64,000 bases of DNA from Thalassobaculum_A sp040219615 (lineage in GTDB: Bacteria > Pseudomonadota > Alphaproteobacteria > Thalassobaculales > Thalassobaculaceae): positions 1-64,000 of the forward strand of contig NZ_JAVJSE010000031.1 of the NCBI RefSeq assembly GCF_040219615.1. Direction: 5' to 3'. The position numbers and the translations under genes are program-made. Of the stretch, positions 16,811 through 25,118 are shown one piece after another (position 1 is the stretch's first letter; the number at the start of each line of letters is the position of its first letter). The notes under the pieces were generated by a model. That model did not search any database and was not told where the DNA came from. It saw only the letters and a list, made by a program, of their open reading frames with translations.

Positions 16811-17595
16811 CCGGCCGGCGCGAACTGGTTCGGATGGCGGTGGCCGGCGGCGTCGCGACCCTGACCCTGGCCCGGTCGGAGCGGCACAACAGCCTGGTGC
16901 CAGAACTGCTGGACGACCTGCTCGGACATCTCGGCGCGATCGAGGGCGACGACCGGGTGCGGGCGGTGGTGCTGGCGGCCGAGGGCCGCAGCTTCTCCAC
17001 CGGCGGCGACGTCCGGGCGTTCCACGACCAGCCGGCCGCCGCGCTGCACGGCTATGCCTGCGACCTAGTCGGCAAGCTGAACCGGACGATCCTGGCGCTG
17101 ATGGACCTGCCGCAGCCGGTGATCGCCCGGTTGCAGGGGCCGGTGACCGGCGGCTCGCTCGGCCTGGTGCTGGCGGCCGACCTGGTGGCCGCGGTGCCGT
17201 CGGCCTTCATCGCCCCGTACTACGCCAGCGTCGGCTTCGCGCCCGACGGCGGCTGGACCGCGATCCTGCCGGAGCGGGTCGGCGTGCAGCGGGCCCGCGA
17301 GATCCAGCTGCTGAACCGGCATGTCGATGCGGCCGAGGCGCATGCGCTGGGGCTGGTCACCGAGGTGGTACCGGCCGACCGGCTGGACGCCCGGATCGCC
17401 GAGTGGCTGGCGGTCCTGGGCGGGCATGTCGGGTCGGGCATGGCGGCGGCCAAGCGCCGGCTGATGCCGGACTGGCGCCGGGCCGCCTATGCCGCCGGCC
17501 TGGAGGCCGAGCGCCGGGCCTTCGTCGCCCAGGTGACCCGGCCCGAGGTCCGTGGCGGCATGGCGCGGTTCCTGGACCGGCGCGCGGCCGGGTGA
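16807..17595 (+). CDS. Enoyl-CoA hydratase/isomerase (crotonase family)
   Basis: 262 residues, a full crotonase fold. The GTG start at 16807 overlaps the TetR stop, and the N-terminus then aligns as usual (VATLTLARSERHNSL). Oxyanion-hole elements are SFSTGGDVRAF and GPVTGGSLGL. At the catalytic position the motif is GFAPDGGWTAIL: the PDGG form is seen in PaaG-type isomerases, where the Asp is catalytic, rather than the two-glutamate pair of classical hydratases. It may therefore isomerise a double bond rather than hydrate it; the two MaoC-like proteins downstream could do hydration. Confidence 0.9.
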   Translation: MTGRRELVRMAVAGGVATLTLARSERHNSLVPELLDDLLGHLGAIEGDDRVRAVVLAAEGRSFSTGGDVRAFHDQPAAALHGYACDLVGKLNRTILALMDLPQPVIARLQGPVTGGSLGLVLAADLVAAVPSAFIAPYYASVGFAPDGGWTAILPERVGVQRAREIQLLNRHVDAAEAHALGLVTEVVPADRLDARIAEWLAVLGGHVGSGMAAAKRRLMPDWRRAAYAAGLEAERRAFVAQVTRPEVRGGMARFLDRRAAG

Positions 17596-17605
17596 GGGGG
17601 AGCGG

Positions 17606-19153
17606 ATGTTCAGCATCGTCGACATCGCCGCCAAACGCGCCGCCCTGTCGCCCGACAAGGTGGCGCTGCACGAGGTCGCCGGCACCGCCCGGCTGACCTA
17701 CCGGGAACTCGACGCCCGCGCCTGCCGGTTCGCCGCGGCGCTGCGCGGCCGCGGGATCGCCCCCGGCGACCGGATCGCGATCCTGGCCCACAACGCCGCG
17801 TCGTTCTTCGAGATCCTGTTCGCCTGCGGCAAGGCGCGGGCGGTGCTGGTGCCGCTGAACTGGCGGCAGACCGTCGCCGAGCTGGCGCCGCTGGTCGACG
17901 ACTGCGCGCCGCGGCTGCTGCTGCACGACGCCGGCAACGCCGGCCTCGCGGCTGGTCTGGCCGCGGCCCGACCCGGCCTGCCGCTGCTGCCGGTCCTGGC
18001 CGAGGGCGAGGCACCGGCCGCCGGCAGCTACCAGGAGATGCGCGACGCCGCCGAGCAGCGCCACGACTGGGACCCGGTGTGGCCGGCCGACGGGCTCTGG
18101 TACATGCTCTACACCTCCGGCACCACCGGCCGGCCGAAGGCGGTGATGCAGACCTTCGGCATGGCGCACGCCAACTTCGTCAACCTGGCGGGCGCCATCG
18201 ACTTGACGGCCCGCGACGTCACCCCGAACTACCTGCCGCTGTTCCACACCGCCGGCATCAACCTGCACAGCCTGCCGACCCTGATCGCCGGCGGCTCGGT
18301 GAAGGTCATGCCGGGTTTCGACCCGGACCGGTTCCTCGACCTGATCGAGGCCGGCGAACTGACCGCCCTGCTGGCGGTCCCGGCGATCTACCAGGCGCTG
18401 GCCGTGCACGACCGGTTCGCGTCGGCCGACCTGTCCGGCGTGCGGTCCTGGTCGAGCGGCGGCGCGCCGCTGCCGCATGCGCTGATCGACCTCTATGCGG
18501 CGCGCGGCGTTACCATCTGCCAGGGCTACGGCATGACCGAGACCGGACCGACCACCTTCCTGATGCGGCCCGAGGAAGCGGTGCGCAAGCGCGGCTCGGT
18601 CGGCAAGCCGCTGCTGATGACCGAGAGCCGGATCGTCGGGCCCGACGGCCGCGACGTGCCGGCCGGAGAGGCCGGCGAGTTGCTGATCCGCGGCGCCAAC
18701 GTGACGCCCGGCTACTGGAACCGGCCGGACGCCACCGCCGAGACCCTGGACCCCGAGGGCTGGCTGCACACCGGCGACGTCGCCCGGGCCGACGACGACG
18801 GCTACGTGTTCATCGTCGACCGCATCAAGGACATGTACATCTCCGGCGGCGAAAACGTGTATCCGGCGGAGATCGAGAACGTGCTGCTCGGCCATCCGGA
18901 CCTTCTGGAGGTCGCGGTGGTGGGCGTGCCGGACGGCCGCTGGGGCGAGGTCGGGCGAGCCTATGTGGTGCCGCGGGCCGGTCGCCGGGTCGACGAGGCC
19001 GGGCTGCGGGCGTGGTGCCGCGAGCGGCTGGCCGGCTACAAGCTCCCGAAGTCGGTGGCGGTGGTCGACGACCTGCCGCGGACCCCGGCCGGCAAGGTTC
19101 GCAAGCACGTCCTGCGGGCCGAGGCGGCGAGCGAGACGGAGGCGGCATCGTGA
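17606..19153 (+). CDS. Acyl-CoA synthetase (AMP-dependent ligase)
   Basis: Activates a carboxylic acid to its CoA thioester through an acyl-AMP intermediate. 515 residues. The P-loop motif is YTSGTTGRPKAV, the A5 motif GYGMTETGP, the A7 motif WLHTGDVARADDDGY, the hinge DRIKDMYISGGENVYP and the C-terminal catalytic lysine is in PRTPAGKVRKHVL. This is the class of medium/long-chain and aromatic fatty acyl ligases; the substrate is unresolved. ATG 17606 follows a GAGGGGGAG ribosome site 11 bases after the crotonase stop. The stop overlaps the next start (GTGA). Confidence 0.93.
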   Translation: MFSIVDIAAKRAALSPDKVALHEVAGTARLTYRELDARACRFAAALRGRGIAPGDRIAILAHNAASFFEILFACGKARAVLVPLNWRQTVAELAPLVDDCAPRLLLHDAGNAGLAAGLAAARPGLPLLPVLAEGEAPAAGSYQEMRDAAEQRHDWDPVWPADGLWYMLYTSGTTGRPKAVMQTFGMAHANFVNLAGAIDLTARDVTPNYLPLFHTAGINLHSLPTLIAGGSVKVMPGFDPDRFLDLIEAGELTALLAVPAIYQALAVHDRFASADLSGVRSWSSGGAPLPHALIDLYAARGVTICQGYGMTETGPTTFLMRPEEAVRKRGSVGKPLLMTESRIVGPDGRDVPAGEAGELLIRGANVTPGYWNRPDATAETLDPEGWLHTGDVARADDDGYVFIVDRIKDMYISGGENVYPAEIENVLLGHPDLLEVAVVGVPDGRWGEVGRAYVVPRAGRRVDEAGLRAWCRERLAGYKLPKSVAVVDDLPRTPAGKVRKHVLRAEAASETEAAS

Positions 19154-19539
19154 CCGCGATCCGCGAGGACCGGGTGTTCACCCAGACCGATTTCGACCGC
19201 TTCGCCGCGCTCAGCGGCGACGACAACCCGATCCACGTCGACCCGGTGTTCTCGGCCGAGACCCGGTTCGGCCGCACCGTGGCCCACGGCATGCTGCTGT
19301 ATACCGCCCTCTGGGGCCTGGTCCGGCGGCACTTCCCGGGCGCGGTGCAGGAAACCCAGGACCTGATGTTCCCGGCGCCGACCTATGCCGGCGAGACCAT
19401 GCGGCTGGAGGTCGACCTGCTGGACCGACCGGCGCCGGACCGGCTGGACCTGGCGGTGCGGGTCGTCGCGGCGGCCGACGGCACGGTGACGCTGGACGGC
19501 CGGACCCGGGTCCGGCTGACCGGTGGAGAGTTCCGATGA
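19150..19539 (+). CDS. MaoC-like (R)-specific enoyl-CoA hydratase
   Basis: 129 residues, a single hot-dog fold. It has the intact hydratase-2 motif SGDDNPIHVD, with the catalytic Asp and His, followed by the substrate-lining AHGMLLYTALWG helix. GTG start overlaps the ligase stop, and its own stop overlaps the ATG of the next MaoC-like gene. Probably hydrates an enoyl-CoA made in this pathway. It may work together with the adjacent degenerate partner. Confidence 0.88.
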   Translation: MTAIREDRVFTQTDFDRFAALSGDDNPIHVDPVFSAETRFGRTVAHGMLLYTALWGLVRRHFPGAVQETQDLMFPAPTYAGETMRLEVDLLDRPAPDRLDLAVRVVAAADGTVTLDGRTRVRLTGGEFR

Positions 19540-19934
19540 AGGTCGGCGATCGCGCCACCATCACGCGCAGCTACCGGGCGGCCGACGTCGCCGGGCTGGA
19601 GGCGCTTGCCGGGGTCGACACGGTCACCGACGGCCACGTCCCGGAGCCGCTGGTCGGCGGACTGTTCTCCTTCCTTCTGGGGCGCGAGCTGCCGGGCTTC
19701 GGCACCAACTACCTGAAGCAGGAGATGCGGTTCCTGCGGCCGGTGCTGGTCGGCGAGCCGGTCACCGCGACCGTCGAGATCACCCGGATCCGACCGGACA
19801 AGCATCTGGTCGATCTGGCGACGACATGCACCGACGCCTCCGGCGAGGTGCTGTGCGAAGGCCGTGCCCTGGTCCTGGTCAGGGACGTCGGGCACCGGAC
19901 ATCACAAACGCAGACAGGGAGTGACGCGACATGA
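19536..19934 (+). CDS. MaoC-like protein with altered catalytic motif
   Basis: 132 residues. The hot-dog pattern is recognisable (central helix VGGLFSFLLGRELPG, then strands KQEMRFLRPVLVGEPVTATV), but the catalytic segment reads GVDTVTDGHVPEP instead of GDxNPxH, so the usual Asp/His pair is missing or moved. Overlaps by ATGA with the intact MaoC gene upstream and with the substrate-binding protein gene downstream. Most likely the non-catalytic half of a two-component hydratase, or a thioesterase-like relative. The residue loss is seen directly; the role is inferred. Confidence 0.8.
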   Translation: MKVGDRATITRSYRAADVAGLEALAGVDTVTDGHVPEPLVGGLFSFLLGRELPGFGTNYLKQEMRFLRPVLVGEPVTATVEITRIRPDKHLVDLATTCTDASGEVLCEGRALVLVRDVGHRTSQTQTGSDAT

Positions 19935-21130
19935 GACGGCACATCGGTATCGCGGCCGCGACGGCGGCCGTATTGGGACTGCTCGGGGGCACCGCGCTGG
20001 CGGCCGAGCCCTACAAGATCGCCCATGTCTACGGCAAGACCGGGCCCTTCGAGGCCTATGCCAAGCAGAGCCATGTCGGCCTGATGATGGGCCTGGAGTA
20101 CGCCACCGGCGGCTCGATGGAGGTCAACGGCCGCAAGATCGAGGTGATCGAAAAGGACACCCAGCTGAAGCCGGACATCGGCAAGACACTGCTGGCCGAG
20201 GCCTTCGGCGACGACGACGCGACCCTGGCGGTCGGCCCGGTATCGTCGGGCGTCGCGCTGGCCATGCTGCCGGTCGCCCAGGAATACCAGAAGCTGCTGC
20301 TGGTCGAGCCGGCGGTCGCCGACTCGATCACCGGCTCGGCCTGGAACCGCTATGTGTTCCGCACCGGCCGCAACTCGTCGCAGGACGCGATCTCGAACGC
20401 GGTGGCCCTCGGCAATGCCGGCAACTGCGTGGCGACCCTGGCCCAGGACTACGCCTTCGGCCGCGACGGCGTCGCCGCCTTCAAGGAGGCGCTCGGCAAG
20501 ACCAAGGCCAAGCTGGTGTTCGAGGAGTACGCCCCGACCGACACCGCCGACTTCACCGCCCCGGCGCAGCGCCTGTTCGACGCGCTCGAGAAGGCCGACG
20601 GCTGCAAGCGCAAGGTCATCTGGGTGGTGTGGGCCGGCAAGGGCAACCCGCTCGGCAAGCTGAAGGCGCTGAGCCCGGAGGCGAAGGGCGTCGAGCTGGC
20701 GTCCGGCGGCAACATCCTGGCGGCCATGGCGGCCTACAAGGAGCTGCCGGGCATGGAGGGCGCCACCTATTACTACTACGAGATCCCGAAGAACCCGGTG
20801 AACGACTGGCTGGTCAGCGAGCACCAGAAGCGCTTCAGCGCCCCGCCGGACTTCTTCACCGCCGGCGGCATGGCGGCCGGGATCGCGGTGGTCGAGGCCC
20901 TGAAGAAGGCGCCGTCCGGGGAGACCGAGGCGCTGATCGCGGCCATGGAGGGCATGGAGTTCATGACCCCGAAGGGCGTCATGAAGTTCCGCAAGGAGGA
21001 CCATCAGGCCCTGCAGTCCATGTACCACTTCAGGATCAAGGTCGACCCGGCGGTCGCCTGGGGCATTCCCGAGCTGGTCCGGGAGCTGAAGATCGAGGAG
21101 ATGGACATCCCGGTCCGCAACAAGAAGTAG
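19931..21130 (+). CDS. LIV-type ABC transporter substrate-binding protein
   Basis: Periplasmic receptor of a branched-chain amino acid/amide/carboxylate importer (HAAT family). 399 residues. Signal peptide MRRHIGIAAATAAVLGLLGG with predicted cleavage at TALA-AEP. The mature start (YKIAHVYGKTGPFEAY) and two-lobe pattern fit family 6 periplasmic binding proteins. ATGA overlap with the MaoC-like gene makes it part of the same operon. Because the operon encodes CoA-dependent degradation enzymes, the ligand is more likely an aromatic, alicyclic or fatty carboxylate than leucine (inference). An inverted-repeat element follows immediately. Confidence 0.92.
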   Translation: MRRHIGIAAATAAVLGLLGGTALAAEPYKIAHVYGKTGPFEAYAKQSHVGLMMGLEYATGGSMEVNGRKIEVIEKDTQLKPDIGKTLLAEAFGDDDATLAVGPVSSGVALAMLPVAQEYQKLLLVEPAVADSITGSAWNRYVFRTGRNSSQDAISNAVALGNAGNCVATLAQDYAFGRDGVAAFKEALGKTKAKLVFEEYAPTDTADFTAPAQRLFDALEKADGCKRKVIWVVWAGKGNPLGKLKALSPEAKGVELASGGNILAAMAAYKELPGMEGATYYYYEIPKNPVNDWLVSEHQKRFSAPPDFFTAGGMAAGIAVVEALKKAPSGETEALIAAMEGMEFMTPKGVMKFRKEDHQALQSMYHFRIKVDPAVAWGIPELVRELKIEEMDIPVRNKK

Positions 21131-21148
21131 CGGGCGCCCGTCGCACCG

Positions 21149-21260
21149 TGGGTCCCGGGTCTCGCTGCGCTCGCCCGGGATGACGACAAGAGGAGAGCCG
21201 GACTGTTTCCCTCCCCATCGTCATCCCGGCCGCAGCGAAGCGAAGAGCCGGGACCCACCC
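21149..21260. repeat. REP-like inverted-repeat element C, just after the binding-protein gene
   Basis: Two facing units. Unit 1 (21149-21186) runs GTGGGTCCCGGGTCTCGCTG through CCCGGGATGACGAC. Unit 2 (21217-21260) is its near reverse complement. It begins 18 bases after the binding-protein stop and would fold into a long RNA hairpin. It fills most of the 164-base gap before the ATPase genes. Confidence 0.75.
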
Positions 21261-21294
21261 GCCGCCTCACGACGTCAGAACTGGCCAAGACGCG

Positions 21295-22077
21295 ATGACC
21301 ACCGAACCGCCCGTCCTGCGCACCGAGGAGCTGACCATCCGGTTCGGCGGCCATGTCGCCGTCGACCGGGTGAGCTGCGCCTTCGAGCGCGGCACCCTGA
21401 CCGCGATCGTCGGGCCGAACGGGGCCGGCAAGACCACCTATTTCAACCTGATCTCCGGCCAGCTCAAGAGCACCGCCGGCCGGGTCGTGCTGTTCGGCCA
21501 GGACATCACCGGCCTGACCGCGCCGCGCCGCACCCGCGCCGGTATCGGCCGGGCCTTCCAGCTCACCAACCTGTTCCCGAACCTGACGGTGCTGGAGAAT
21601 GTGCGGATCGCCGTGCAGGCCCGCCACGACACCGGCTTCGACATCTGGTCGCTGGCGACCCGCCGGCGCGCGCTGATCGAGATGGCCGAGCACCACCTGT
21701 CGCGCACCGGCCTGCTGGACAAGATGGACGCGGTCGCCGCCTCGCTGCCGCATGGCGACCAGCGCAAGCTCGAGGTCGCGGTGCTGCTGGCGCTGGAGAG
21801 CGAGGTGCTGATGTTCGACGAGCCGACCGCCGGCATGAGCGTCGACGAGGTGCCGGTGGTGCTCGACCTGATCCACCGGATCAAGGCCGACACCGCCAAG
21901 ACCATCCTGCTGGTCGAGCACAAGATGGACGTGGTGCGCTCGCTGGCCGACCGCATCATCGTGCTGCACAACGGCGCGCTGGTGGCCGACGGCGCCCCCG
22001 AGGCGGTGATCGCCTCGGACGTGGTCCAGCAGGCCTATCTCGGGACCGCGGCAGGAACGGGGGCCGGCCATGGCTGA
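21295..22077 (+). CDS. LIV-type ABC transporter ATPase, LivG class
   Basis: One of two ATPases of the importer. 260 residues. Walker A GPNGAGKTT (~residue 42), signature region LPHGDQRKLEVA, Walker B VLMFDEPTAGM, H-loop VEHKMDVV. The LivG class is shown by the long helical insert GRAFQLTNLFPNLTVLENV and the degenerate LPHGDQ signature. Overlaps the next ATPase gene by eight bases. No ATG nearer the inverted repeat is needed, since the N-terminus PPVLRTEELTIRFGG is complete. Confidence 0.95.
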   Translation: MTTEPPVLRTEELTIRFGGHVAVDRVSCAFERGTLTAIVGPNGAGKTTYFNLISGQLKSTAGRVVLFGQDITGLTAPRRTRAGIGRAFQLTNLFPNLTVLENVRIAVQARHDTGFDIWSLATRRRALIEMAEHHLSRTGLLDKMDAVAASLPHGDQRKLEVAVLLALESEVLMFDEPTAGMSVDEVPVVLDLIHRIKADTAKTILLVEHKMDVVRSLADRIIVLHNGALVADGAPEAVIASDVVQQAYLGTAAGTGAGHG

Positions 22078-22810
22078 CCTGCTGCGCCCTGCACCCCTTC
22101 TGCGCCTCGACGGCGTCCACACCCACATCGGCCAGTACCACATCCTGCAGGGCGTCGACCTGGCGGTGCCGGAGGGCGAGCTGACCATGCTGCTGGGCCG
22201 CAACGGCGCCGGCAAGACCACGACCCTGCGCACCGTCATGGGCATGTGGCGGGCCTCGGCCGGGTCGCTCGGCTTCGGCGAGACCGACCTGAAGCCGCTG
22301 GCCACGCCGGACATCGCCCGGCTCGGCATCGGCTACGTGCCCGAGAACATGGGCGTGTTCGCCGGGCTGACGGTGCGCGAGAACATGGTGCTGGCGGCCC
22401 GCGACGGTGCCATCGACCGGGGACGGCTGGACTGGATCTTCTCGCTGTTCCCGGCCCTGCGGAAGTTCTGGGAGCTGCCGGCCGGCAACCTGTCGGGCGG
22501 CCAGAAGCAGATGCTGTCGATCGCCCGGGCGATGATCGAGCCGCGCCGGCTGATCCTGATCGACGAGCCGTCCAAGGGCCTGGCGCCGGCGATCGTCGAC
22601 GCGCTGATCGAGGCGATGCTGGAGCTCAAACGCACCGCCACCACCATCCTGATGGTCGAGCAGAACTTCCGCATGGCCCAGGTGCTCGGCGACGGAGTGG
22701 CGGTGATGGACGACGGCCGGGTGGTGCACAGCGGCCGCATGGCCGACCTCGCCGCCGACCCGGACCTGCAGGCCCGCCTGCTCGGCCTCAGCCTCGGAGC
22801 ACACCAATGA
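22070..22810 (+). CDS. LIV-type ABC transporter ATPase, LivF class
   Basis: Second ATPase of the importer. 246 residues. Walker A GRNGAGKTT, signature LSGGQKQMLSIARA, Walker B LILIDEPSKGL, H-loop VEQNFRMA, typical of LivF. The motif GYVPENMGVFAGLTV precedes the signature. Overlaps both neighbours (eight bases with the upstream ATPase, ATGA with the permease), so subunit synthesis is coupled. Confidence 0.95.
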   Translation: MADLLRPAPLLRLDGVHTHIGQYHILQGVDLAVPEGELTMLLGRNGAGKTTTLRTVMGMWRASAGSLGFGETDLKPLATPDIARLGIGYVPENMGVFAGLTVRENMVLAARDGAIDRGRLDWIFSLFPALRKFWELPAGNLSGGQKQMLSIARAMIEPRRLILIDEPSKGLAPAIVDALIEAMLELKRTATTILMVEQNFRMAQVLGDGVAVMDDGRVVHSGRMADLAADPDLQARLLGLSLGAHQ

Positions 22811-23832
22811 CCGACGGAACATCCGATACGGCGATCCCGGCGCCGCCGCTGGCCGACCGGCTGAAGGCGCAGGCGCCGTACTGGACGGTGCCTGGGCTCG
22901 CGATCATCGGCCTGCTGCTGATCGCCGACGCCTCGACCTGGGGCACCCTGACCCTGGCCGGCCTCGCCATGGGAATGCTGATCTTCATCATGGCGTCGGG
23001 CCTGACCCTGGTGTTCGGGCTGATGGACGTCCTGAACTTCGGGCACGGCGCCTTCATCTCGATCGGCGCCTTCGTCGGCGCCACCGTGCTGCTGTCGCTC
23101 GGTGGCTGGACCGGATCGGACTCGCTGGCGCTCAACCTGGCGGCGGTGCTGCTGGCGATCCTGGCGGCGATGCTGGCGACCGGCGGGCTCGGCTGGTTCT
23201 TCGAGCGGGTGATCGTGCGCCCGGTCTACGGCGCCCATCTCAAGCAGATCCTGGTGACCATGGGCGGGCTGATCGTCGCCGAGGAGCTGATCCACCTGCT
23301 GTGGGGACCGAACCAGATCCCGTTGCCGCGCCCGGAGCTGCTGAAGGGGTCGTGGGTGATCGGCGACGTGATCGTCGAGCGCTACCGGCTGCTCGCGGTG
23401 GTGCTGGGCGCCGCGATCTTCGCCGGCCTGCGGTTCGCAATGGTGCGCACCCGGCTCGGCCTGCTGATCCGCGCCGGGGTCGAGAACGGCGAGATGGTCG
23501 AGGCGCTCGGCTACCGGGTGCGGCGGCTGTTCGTGCTGGTGTTCGTGGCCGGCTCGGCGCTGGCCGGGCTCGGCGGCGTGATGTGGGGGCTGTACGACGA
23601 GATCATCACCGCGCAGATGGGGCTCAACATCCTGGTGCTGGTGTTCATCGTGGTGATCATCGGCGGCCTCGGCTCGGTCGAGGGCTGCTTCATCGGCGCC
23701 CTGCTGGTCGGGCTGATGGCCAACTACACCGGCTTCCTGGCGCCCAAGGTGGCGCTCGGCTCCAACATCCTGCTGATGGTGCTGATCCTGATGTGGCGGC
23801 CGCGCGGCCTGCTGCCGGCCGGGAAGGGGTGA
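22807..23832 (+). CDS. LIV-type ABC transporter permease, LivH class
   Basis: Inner-membrane permease with 341 residues and about eight hydrophobic segments. The family hallmark GLTLVFGLMDVLNFGHGAF (residues ~60-80) is present, and a conserved AGLGGVMWGLYD loop comes later. The ATG at 22807 overlaps the LivF stop by four bases. A ~40-residue polar N-terminus precedes the first membrane segment. Confidence 0.95.
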   Translation: MTDGTSDTAIPAPPLADRLKAQAPYWTVPGLAIIGLLLIADASTWGTLTLAGLAMGMLIFIMASGLTLVFGLMDVLNFGHGAFISIGAFVGATVLLSLGGWTGSDSLALNLAAVLLAILAAMLATGGLGWFFERVIVRPVYGAHLKQILVTMGGLIVAEELIHLLWGPNQIPLPRPELLKGSWVIGDVIVERYRLLAVVLGAAIFAGLRFAMVRTRLGLLIRAGVENGEMVEALGYRVRRLFVLVFVAGSALAGLGGVMWGLYDEIITAQMGLNILVLVFIVVIIGGLGSVEGCFIGALLVGLMANYTGFLAPKVALGSNILLMVLILMWRPRGLLPAGKG

Positions 23833-23853
23833 GGCGCATGAGCGACCGCCCCT

Positions 23854-23965
23854 GTCCTTCGCGGCCCCGCTGGTGCGGGGCACCTCAGGACGACAGCGGA
23901 GAAGCTGGCGCGCTGACGCCCACCCCCGTCGCCCTGAGTCGCGAGCGCAGCGAGCCACGAAGGGC
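23854..23965. repeat. REP-like element D between the two permease genes
   Basis: Unit 1 (23854-23894) runs GTCCTTCGCGG to CACCTCAGGACGAC; unit 2 (23928-23965) runs GTCGCCCTGAGTCGCGAGCG to CGAAGGGC, an inverted relative. It differs from A-C in core sequence but has the same size, symmetry and intergenic placement. No gene fits the 160-base gap it occupies. Confidence 0.55.
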
Positions 23966-23992
23966 CGGCCGGCCGAAAGCGAGGTTCAGTCG

Positions 23993-25051
23993 ATGCTGAG
24001 GACCCTGCTCTCCGAGGACATGCCGCGCAGCCGGGCGCTGACGGCCTTGCTGCTGCTGATCGCGGTCGGCCTCGCCCTGGCACCGTTCCTGTTCCCCGGC
24101 ATTCGCTCTTTGAATACGGCGGCCACGATCTGCATCTTCATCGTGCTGGTGGCCAGCTACGACCTGCTGCTGGGCTACACCGGCATCGTGTCGTTCGCCC
24201 ACACCATGTTCTTCGGGATCGGTGCCTACGGGGTGGCGCTGGCGCTGAAGGCGTTCCCGGGATCCTGGGGGGCGGTGGTGCTCGGCACCGGCTGCGGGCT
24301 GGTGCTGGCCATGGCGCTGGCGCTGGTGATCGGGCTGTTCGCGCTGCGCGTCCAGGCGATCTTCTTCGCCATGGTCACCCTGGCGGTGGCAAGCGCCTTC
24401 CTGATCCTGGCTTCCCAGCTCTCCGGTATCACCGGCGGCGAGGACGGCCTGACCTACCGGGTGCCGCACGCGCTGTCGCCGGCCTTCAGGCTGGCCGACG
24501 GCAAGCTGTTCGACGTCCGTCTCGACGGCCGGATCGTCAGCTACTACCTGATCCTCGGCTCGGCGGCGGCGCTGGTGCTGGCGCTGCTGCGGATCGTCAA
24601 CTCGCCGTTCGGCCGGGTGCTGCAGGCGATCCGCGAGAACGAGTTCCGGGCCGAGGCGATCGGCTACCGGACGGCGTTCTACCGTACCGCCGCGACCTGC
24701 CTGTCGGCCGGGGCGGCGGCGCTGGCCGGCGTGCTGATGGCGCTGTGGACCAAGTATACCGGGCCGGACACCACCCTCAGCCTGTCGATCATGATCGACA
24801 TCCTGCTGATGGTGGTGATCGGCGGCATGGGCACGATCTACGGCGCGGTGATCGGCACAACGCTGTTCGTGCTGGCCAAGAACTATCTGCAGCTGCTGAT
24901 GGCCTCGGCCGCCGAGGCGACCGCCGGCGTGCCGCTGCTGAGCGACCTGGTCAGCCCGGACCGCTGGCTGCTGTGGCTCGGGATCCTGTTCATCCTCAGC
25001 GTCTACTTCTTCCCGACCGGGATCGTCGGCCGGCTCAGGGGGCGGATCTAG
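23993..25051 (+). CDS. LIV-type ABC transporter permease, LivM class
   Basis: Second permease of the importer. 352 residues, about nine hydrophobic segments. It has the LivM hallmark SYDLLLGYTGIVSFAHTMFF near residue 55 and the cytoplasmic loop GRVLQAIRENEFRAEAIGY near 210. ATG 23993 is chosen because the 40 preceding in-frame residues fall inside repeat element D. Last gene of the operon led by the TetR regulator. No clear terminator was found in the 67 bases before the next gene. Confidence 0.94.
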   Translation: MLRTLLSEDMPRSRALTALLLLIAVGLALAPFLFPGIRSLNTAATICIFIVLVASYDLLLGYTGIVSFAHTMFFGIGAYGVALALKAFPGSWGAVVLGTGCGLVLAMALALVIGLFALRVQAIFFAMVTLAVASAFLILASQLSGITGGEDGLTYRVPHALSPAFRLADGKLFDVRLDGRIVSYYLILGSAAALVLALLRIVNSPFGRVLQAIRENEFRAEAIGYRTAFYRTAATCLSAGAAALAGVLMALWTKYTGPDTTLSLSIMIDILLMVVIGGMGTIYGAVIGTTLFVLAKNYLQLLMASAAEATAGVPLLSDLVSPDRWLLWLGILFILSVYFFPTGIVGRLRGRI

Positions 25052-25118
25052 GGGAATCCCCGCTGGAGCGCCGGTTCGGAATCATGCGATAACGCCCGCC
25101 CAACCGAGACGGCGAGCG

